Source: CAZBWE01 sp964495465
GTDB lineage: Bacteria; Planctomycetota; Phycisphaerae; Sedimentisphaerales; Anaerobacaceae
Assembly (NCBI GenBank): GCA_964495465.1
Contig: CAZBWE010000082.1
Coordinates: forward strand, 1 to 9,632
Length of the DNA: 9,632 nt
Reading direction: 5' to 3'
Shown: one piece after another, positions 5,681 to 9,632 of the stretch
Numbering within the stretch: position 1 is the first letter of the stretch
Layout of the letters: the number at the start of each line of letters is the position of its first letter
The notes under the pieces: model-generated
Seen by the model: the letters and a program-made list of their open reading frames with translations, nothing else
The model's database searches: none
What the model was told of the DNA's origin: nothing
Translations under genes and position numbers: made by a program

Positions 5681-7164
5681 GCGGCATTTTTGGAGTGGTC
5701 TCGAAAGATGGTTGTGTAGAAACACTTTTTTACGGCACAGATTATCATTCGCACCTGGGAACAGAGTATGGGGGCATAGCGGTCCTCGGAGAGAGTTTTT
5801 CCCGCCAGATACATAATTTGAGCCAGAGCCAGTTCAAGTCGAAGTTTTACGATGATTACAAATATATGAACGGCAACAAGGGTATCGGCGTCATCAGTGA
5901 TTACGATGAGCAGCCGATTTATCTGAATTCAAAATTCGGGCCTTTTTGTATTGTAACAAGCGGATTTGTAGAAAATGCAGAGCTGCTGGCAGAGAAACTG
6001 CTGCGCGAAGGGGTATCATTCAGCGAGGTAAGCAAAAGAACAGTTAATACGCCGGAACTGATAGCGAAATTGATAAATAGGGGAAACAGTATCGTTGACG
6101 GCATAGAGAAGATGTTTGATGTCATTGAGGGCTCGTGTTCGATTTTACTGCTGCATAAAGACGGGATATACGCGGCGAGAGACCGGCTGGGCCACACGCC
6201 TCTTAGTATCGGCAGACGCAGCGACGGCTGGGCGGTTACCGCTGAGACAAGCGCTTTTCCAAATTCCAATTACAGGATAGTGAAAAATATTGAGCCGGGA
6301 GAGATAATTCTGATGAATGAGGCAGGGATAGCACAAAGGAGTCCCGGCGCAAAAAATGCCAACCATATATGTGCTTTTCTCTGGATATATACGGGCTTTC
6401 CAGCATCAAGCTACGAGGGAATAAATGTTGAAATAGTCAGGGAAAGATGCGGCAGATACCTTGCAAGACGCGATGAGGACATCGAGGTTGATGTGGTTTC
6501 GGGGATTCCCGACTCTGGAATCGCTCATGGTTTGGGATATGCGATGGAATCCGGCAGGCCGTTCAGGCGCCCTCTTGTTAAATACACGCCCGGTTACGGC
6601 AGAAGCTATACTCCGCCCACACAGCAGACACGTGACCATATTGCGAAGATGAAGCTCATCCCCATAAAAGAAGTAATCAAGGACAACAGTATCGTGGTAT
6701 GTGAGGACTCTATTGTCCGGGGCACGCAGCTTAAGAACTTTACAATCAAAAAACTCTGGGACTGCGGCGCTAAAGAGATTCACATAAGGGTCGCCTGTCC
6801 GCCTTTGATGTTCCCGTGCAGGTTTAATCTTTCCACCCGCAGTATAGATGAGCTTGCCGCTCGCAAGGCGATTCGCAGCATAGAAGGTCGGGATATCGAA
6901 GATGTGTCTGAATATATAGATTCCAACAGTGAAAAATATAAAAAGATGGTTGAATGGATAGCCAGAGATATCGGTGTAACGACACTGAGGTATCAGACTG
7001 TAGATGATATGGTCAAGGCCATCGGGCGCCCAAAAGAGAATCTGTGCCTTTATTGCTGGACGGGGCAATACCCTAAAGCAAAGCATCCGAAATCAGCGAT
7101 AGATATAGTTGAATTAAAGAAGCCATCCAAAGAGAAGGCAAGAGAAACAAAAGTTTCACTCTAA
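5677..7164 (+). CDS. PurF-like protein with degenerate glutaminase domain and intact phosphoribosyltransferase domain
   Basis: The 495-residue protein aligns end to end with PurF but is clearly divergent from the purF at 3002. The first residues are MSGIFGVV, so Ser2 replaces the nucleophilic Cys of CGxFG. QHRGQESAG has become SHLGTEYGG (25-33), GHVRYST has no counterpart (GIGVISDYDEQP, 69-80), HNGN is TSGF (94-97), and TSDTE is VNTPE (123-127). Glutamine hydrolysis by the classical route should be lost. The transferase domain looks functional: SGIPDSG (275-281) and PRPP loop IVVCEDSIVRGTQL (339-352). Cys232, Cys381, Cys457 and Cys460 match [4Fe-4S] ligand positions. An extra, partly helical insert of roughly 30 residues (about 395-435) precedes the C-terminal CLYCWTG. 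The tail is Lys-rich. It follows purM after a hairpin and has its own strong ribosome site. It may be a regulatory partner of PurF, an ammonia-dependent enzyme, or a transferase with another acceptor; sequence cannot decide. Confidence 0.93.
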   Translation: MSGIFGVVSKDGCVETLFYGTDYHSHLGTEYGGIAVLGESFSRQIHNLSQSQFKSKFYDDYKYMNGNKGIGVISDYDEQPIYLNSKFGPFCIVTSGFVENAELLAEKLLREGVSFSEVSKRTVNTPELIAKLINRGNSIVDGIEKMFDVIEGSCSILLLHKDGIYAARDRLGHTPLSIGRRSDGWAVTAETSAFPNSNYRIVKNIEPGEIILMNEAGIAQRSPGAKNANHICAFLWIYTGFPASSYEGINVEIVRERCGRYLARRDEDIEVDVVSGIPDSGIAHGLGYAMESGRPFRRPLVKYTPGYGRSYTPPTQQTRDHIAKMKLIPIKEVIKDNSIVVCEDSIVRGTQLKNFTIKKLWDCGAKEIHIRVACPPLMFPCRFNLSTRSIDELAARKAIRSIEGRDIEDVSEYIDSNSEKYKKMVEWIARDIGVTTLRYQTVDDMVKAIGRPKENLCLYCWTGQYPKAKHPKSAIDIVELKKPSKEKARETKVSL

Positions 7165-7171
7165 AACGGAT

Positions 7172-8212
7172 TTGCGAAGTTCTCAAACGTCTAAATTTGT
7201 GTTTTGCAGGTTTATAGCGGCAGTGGTTATCTATGCCGGCCTTGCTGTGTATTTGTTTCTGCCGCACTTCAAGCGTTTCAATGGCATTCAATATTTGCTG
7301 CCGGTGAATCTCTGCCTTGCGTGTCTTGGCTGCTATCTGTTGAGCCGACGGTGGGTTGGCTCCTATATCGGCTCGATTTTTGCCGGGGCGATTTACGGCT
7401 TCGGGCCATATATGCTCGGGCTTGTTAAATACCATCCATCGGTAACTTTGCTGGCGGCGGCGATACCGTGGCTGTTTTGCCCCGCAGCACTTATGCAGAA
7501 CCGAAAATGGCACTGGATGAGTGTGTTCCTTTCGACTCTTCCTTTTGTGACGATAGTGCTGTTCTTTCGAGTGACGGAGCACCAGCGAATATTTCCGATT
7601 TCGATACAAACCAGAGTCCGTTTATCCGACCTGTTTGGTCTGCTGGCGCCGCTTGTTGCAGCCAGCCGGGGTAGAACGCTGGTCGGTTTTTATCACGTTC
7701 CTGTGGCGTGGCTGATTATGGGCATTTCTTTGCTGCTGGCGGCTCAAAGAAAAGGCATAATTGCAGTTATTGTTCTCGGCTCGGTGTTTGCTCTTTTCGC
7801 ACATCAATTGCTGCTGTTCACGAAGGTAAGCCCGATTATCTGGCTTACAATTCCCATTCTGTGCTGCTCGGTGCTCATAGGAGAGGGGATGCAGGGCTTT
7901 GCCCTGGCGAGCTTCTCCGATAGAAAATGGGTTCTTGCAACCGTTATCCTAATGGGCGTCCTGACTATCGTGACATTTCTTATTGCGACGCGGTATTTAT
8001 TTTTATTTGCGGGGCTGGGCAATGGTGCGGCGCGGCTGCTCATCGATACCGCAAAGTTATATATTTTAGGCGCACTGGCGGTGGGTGTGATATTCCTTAT
8101 TCTTTGCGCGAAAAAACGCCTTGGCTACCTGAGATGGTTGATAATCTGCTCGGCTACGGTGGTCGATATATTCCTCAGTGCGAGATTCGTTATCGACAGG
8201 GTTTTTATTTAG
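7172..8212 (+). CDS. Polytopic inner-membrane protein, function unknown (faint GT-C glycosyltransferase resemblance)
   Basis: This 346-residue hydrophobic protein has about ten or eleven predicted membrane spans, roughly at residues 11-31, 40-58, 63-82, 90-108, 114-132, 175-192, 197-215, 220-238, 253-275, 296-313 and 319-337. The stretch GAIYGFGPYMLGLVKYHPS (72-90) followed by a hydrophobic IPWLF resembles the third/fourth-helix region of large membrane glycosyltransferases (GT-C/YfhO-like). However, the long first extracytoplasmic loop with catalytic acidic residues is missing, so enzyme activity is doubtful. The frame starts at TTG 7172, 7 bp after the PurF-like stop, with ACGGA close upstream. 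GTG 7199 is an alternative, and either leaves the first span intact. The tiny gap implies co-transcription with the PurF-like gene, but no functional link is obvious. It could also be a truncated relative of a longer membrane enzyme. Confidence 0.85.
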   Translation: MRSSQTSKFVFCRFIAAVVIYAGLAVYLFLPHFKRFNGIQYLLPVNLCLACLGCYLLSRRWVGSYIGSIFAGAIYGFGPYMLGLVKYHPSVTLLAAAIPWLFCPAALMQNRKWHWMSVFLSTLPFVTIVLFFRVTEHQRIFPISIQTRVRLSDLFGLLAPLVAASRGRTLVGFYHVPVAWLIMGISLLLAAQRKGIIAVIVLGSVFALFAHQLLLFTKVSPIIWLTIPILCCSVLIGEGMQGFALASFSDRKWVLATVILMGVLTIVTFLIATRYLFLFAGLGNGAARLLIDTAKLYILGALAVGVIFLILCAKKRLGYLRWLIICSATVVDIFLSARFVIDRVFI

Positions 8213-8251
8213 CGTGCGGCGTTTTAGTTAGCTCAGGATGAGGGTATCGGA

Positions 8252-8539
8252 TTATACACCGAATGTCTCTCTCTCGATTTGACCGAGGTAGAATCGGCCG
8301 TCATTTTGCATAAACTTTATGACTGCGTCGAACTGCTGATGGATGAAGGTGTTATCATTCGACACCAATGAAATCGCAATGACGGCTGCCGTTTTGCTGT
8401 CCTGATGGTCAACCTCGGAAATGGAGATGTTGAATCTGCTTTTTAGCCGGCCGGTCAGACTTTTAACGATGCTGCGCTTCTGCTTCAGCGAAGCTACGCC
8501 CTGCAGATGTAATTGAGCTTTCAGGACACCGACAATCAT
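8252..8539 (-). CDS. ylxP: DUF503 / YlxP-like small protein
   Basis: The 95-residue product starts MIVGVLKAQLHL, continues with SLKQKRSIVKSLTGRLKSRFNISISEVD (17-44) and ends FYLGQIERETFGV-like. This is the full DUF503 pattern at normal length (about 90-97 residues). The fold is a small alpha/beta domain. The family is cytoplasmic and its members are often encoded beside infB and rbfA, hinting at a role near ribosome maturation; the biochemical activity is not established to my knowledge. Here it stands alone, convergent with the membrane protein gene, with 39 bp between stops and no strong terminator. Its ATG (8539) has no good Shine-Dalgarno; the upstream sequence is AT-rich. Confidence 0.9.
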   Translation of the reverse strand: MIVGVLKAQLHLQGVASLKQKRSIVKSLTGRLKSRFNISISEVDHQDSKTAAVIAISLVSNDNTFIHQQFDAVIKFMQNDGRFYLGQIERETFGV

Positions 8540-8664
8540 TTTTGACTTTTATAATCCGTATTTGAGTAAGCCGTTCTGAGTTATTTACTTATCTGCCGCC
8601 GTTTCTAAAAAGAAACTTTCACTTTTGTTACTCCTGCGATTGCTTTGCCATCCCTGCTTTTTTT

Positions 8665-8731
8665 GTCATTCCCGCGCAAGCGGGAATCCATTATCCGTCG
8701 GGCCTGGATTCCGGCTCAAGGCCGGAATGAC
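8665..8731. repeat. Dispersed palindromic intergenic repeat (two-hairpin element)
   Basis: The element is bounded by GTCATTCC (8665-8672) and its complement GGAATGAC (8724-8731). Inside are two perfect 8-bp hairpins: ATTCCCGC-GCAA-GCGGGAAT (8668-8687) and ATTCCGGC-TCAAG-GCCGGAAT (8708-8728). This double-hairpin form, often mistranslated as CHSRASGNP...KAGMT, is a familiar high-copy intergenic repeat of many bacteria. The second hairpin shares its arms with the palindrome after purM. Confidence 0.85.
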
Positions 8732-8914
8732 AGTTACATCATTTGATTGGAAACGGCGATACTTTTTCATTTATTCTTGTTTGAATATACCTAAATTGGC
8801 AGGCCGATGGCAAGGATTTTCGGGAGTTTTCCGTAAGACAAGCCGTTCACAACAGGGCAGCCACATTTTGGCCTAAAGATGGTTTTCGCACCGCAAAAGC
8901 AGTAATTTCCACAA

Positions 8915-8942
8915 TAGACAAATATCGGCTTTATGATAGTAT
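8915..8942 (+). promoter_or_regulatory. Possible promoter of a noncoding RNA
   Basis: TAGACA (8915-8920, one mismatch to TTGACA) is spaced 16 nt from TAGTAT (8937-8942, two mismatches to TATAAT). A start near 8949 would fall just before a GC-rich stem, with no convincing protein gene following. Alternative -10 TATGAT (8932-8937) is badly spaced. Support is modest. Confidence 0.35.
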
Positions 8943-9153
8943 GCAAAAGGACGGGTGCCGCTAAACGCCTTTCAGGGCGGAGAGGTGGTGAGGCGGCACC
9001 TGACTTTTATCATACATAACGCATTTTTCATACCAGCACCTACCTCATTCACAGAGTTGATTGTTGCGGTGGTGTGCGTCTGTCACAAATCAGGTGGTTT
9101 TAATTACGGACAAAAATCAGGTGCTGTGCCGATAACAATAAAGCTGGGTGATT

Positions 9154-9182
9154 TGCTTTGGCCACACAACAAAGCACTTTTT
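9154..9182 (+). terminator. Hairpin with T-run (possible early terminator)
   Basis: A perfect 7-bp stem TGCTTTG/CAAAGCA with a 9-nt loop is followed by CTTTTT. The stem is weak in GC, so it would be a modest terminator. It lies upstream of the stronger hairpin at 9200-9250. Confidence 0.4.
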
Positions 9183-9199
9183 AGACTCAACAAAACCAG

Positions 9200-9250
9200 A
9201 AAGGGGCTGGAGTTCCTCTTTCACAATCTCCTCCATCCAGCCCTTTTCTC
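9200..9250 (+). terminator. Rho-independent terminator-like hairpin
   Basis: AAAGGGGCTGGA (9200-9211) pairs with 9236-9247 over 12 bp (one G-U), the core being GGGCTGGA/TCCAGCCC. The stem runs straight into TTTTCTCTTT. The loop of 24 nt is long but contains a further GGAG/CTCC possibility. Confidence 0.55.
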
Positions 9251-9263
9251 TTTATTCGGCTTG

Positions 9264-9349
9264 AAAAGTGCCAATAGGCCAAATGAACCCCCGTGTCTTC
9301 TTGTCGAAGACAAGAACGGGGTTGATACGGCCCTTTTATCGACACTTTT
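9264..9349. repeat. Nested imperfect inverted repeat
   Basis: Four stems nest in register: AAAAGTG (9264-9270) with CACTTTT (9343-9349); GGCC (9277-9280) with GGCC (9329-9332); AACCCC-type run (9286-9293) with CGGGGTT (9317-9323); and CTTGTC (9300-9305) with GACAAG (9309-9314) around GAA. This would form an 86-nt extended hairpin on either strand. No function can be assigned. Confidence 0.5.
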
Positions 9350-9467
9350 GGGAGGCGACTTTGGCTGAAGATTTGACTATTTGCCTGAGGCGCTCTGCTC
9401 AATCGGCTTCGAGAAACAAGTTGGAGTCAGCGAAAATGTTTGCAAAAATATGTTCACAAAACAGGAG

Positions 9468-9625
9468 TTATACCAATTGTAGGAAGTTAATGCGCATATT
9501 TGTCATTTCGAGCGAGCCAAAGGCGAGTCGAGAAATCTATTAAAAAAGATTTCTCCGCTTCGGACTGCTCTGCAGCACTTCGGTCGAAATGACAGTAGCG
9601 CAAGTATTAAATACAATTGGTATTA
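9468..9625. mobile_element. MITE-like palindromic element with TTA flanks
   Basis: Inverted termini TACCAATTGTA (9471-9481) and TACAATTGGTA (9612-9622) are each flanked by TTA (9468-9470 and 9623-9625), as a 3-bp target duplication would leave. Inside is a second palindrome: TGTCATTTCGA (9501-9511) with TCGAAATGACA (9584-9594), and GAGAAATCT (9530-9538) with AGATTTCTC (9547-9555). It codes for nothing, so it would need a transposase in trans. The inner part resembles a repeat seen between genes of many environmental bacteria. It ends 7 bp from the right edge. Confidence 0.55.
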
Positions 9626-9632
9626 GAGAATT

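Larger units (their letters stand above)
8540..8948. other. Gene-free stretch upstream of the DUF503 gene
   Basis: No protein gene is convincing here. The only sizeable forward frame (8625-8876) reads through the palindromic repeat at 8665-8731 and is judged spurious. There is a small stem GTTTCT-AAAA-AGAAAC (8601-8616), then the repeat, then about 200 bp in which I see no organised feature until the possible promoter at 8915-8942. Confidence 0.5.
8949..9250 (+). ncRNA. Candidate structured noncoding RNA
   Basis: Between a possible promoter and a terminator-like hairpin lies about 300 nt with repeated complementarity. GGTGCCGC (8954-8961) pairs with GCGGCACC (8993-9000) around a CGCC/GGCG inner stem. 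GCACCTGA within the right arm region can alternatively pair with TCAGGTGC near 9117-9124, a possible switch. TGCTTTG (9154-9160) pairs with CAAAGCA (9170-9176) followed by C and five T, and a second terminator-like hairpin follows at 9200-9250. I do not recognise it as tmRNA, RNase P RNA, SRP RNA or a common riboswitch. A weak forward frame (GTG 8955 to 9368) overlaps it but does not look like a protein. Evidence is structural only. Confidence 0.3.

Noticed and set aside
6406..7086. 226-codon reverse frame inside the PurF-like gene
   Set aside because: It lies opposite well-conserved PRPP-loop and Cys motifs and shows no motif of its own.
8625..8876. 83-codon forward frame with HSRASGNP and RLKAGMT segments
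   Set aside because: These segments are the usual translation of the palindromic repeat at 8665-8731, a classic spurious gene call.
8955..9368. 137-codon forward frame starting at GTG
   Set aside because: It overlaps several inverted repeats and terminator-like hairpins, has no ribosome site, and its composition (many Phe, Cys and Pro, no domain pattern) does not look like a natural protein.

Overview
The window looks like a moderate-GC chromosomal segment from an uncultured Gram-negative-type bacterium. My impression, from the secreted lipoprotein-type parvulin, the second PurF-like protein and the palindromic intergenic repeats, is the Planctomycetes (Phycisphaerae-like). This is inference and not proven by any marker here. 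No rRNA, tRNA, CRISPR array, transposase or phage gene is visible.

Layout: (1) Bases 3-125 hold the probable 3' end of an unidentified + strand gene, followed by a hairpin-rich gap. (2) Bases 346-1557 (-) encode an exported parvulin-type peptidyl-prolyl isomerase with its own strong sigma70-like promoter. (3) A divergent promoter at 1691-1719 starts a + strand gene run: a YbgC-like hotdog thioesterase (1767-2186), a SAM hydrolase of the DUF62 family (2252-2977), purF (3002-4426) and purM (4446-5540). (4) A 16-bp perfect hairpin follows purM. After it come a PurF-like paralogue with a strong Shine-Dalgarno (5677-7164) and a polytopic membrane protein (7172-8212) that starts 7 bp after the paralogue ends. 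(5) A convergent DUF503/YlxP-like gene (8252-8539, -) follows. (6) The last ~1.1 kb (8540-9632) has no convincing protein gene. It is dense in secondary structure: a dispersed palindromic repeat, a possible promoter-to-terminator ncRNA unit, a nested hairpin, and a MITE-like palindrome with matching TTA flanks at the right end.

How the genes work together: PurF and PurM catalyse steps 1 and 5 of de novo purine synthesis. The SAM hydrolase releases adenosine, so it is plausibly linked to purine or SAM balance. The most notable item is the second PurF-like protein. It keeps the PRPP-binding loop and the four cysteines expected for a [4Fe-4S] cluster, but the N-terminal glutaminase domain has lost the nucleophilic Cys (now Ser) and the other signature glutamine-site motifs. 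It should therefore be unable to use glutamine in the classical way and may be a regulatory partner, an ammonia-dependent enzyme or a phosphoribosyltransferase with a new acceptor.
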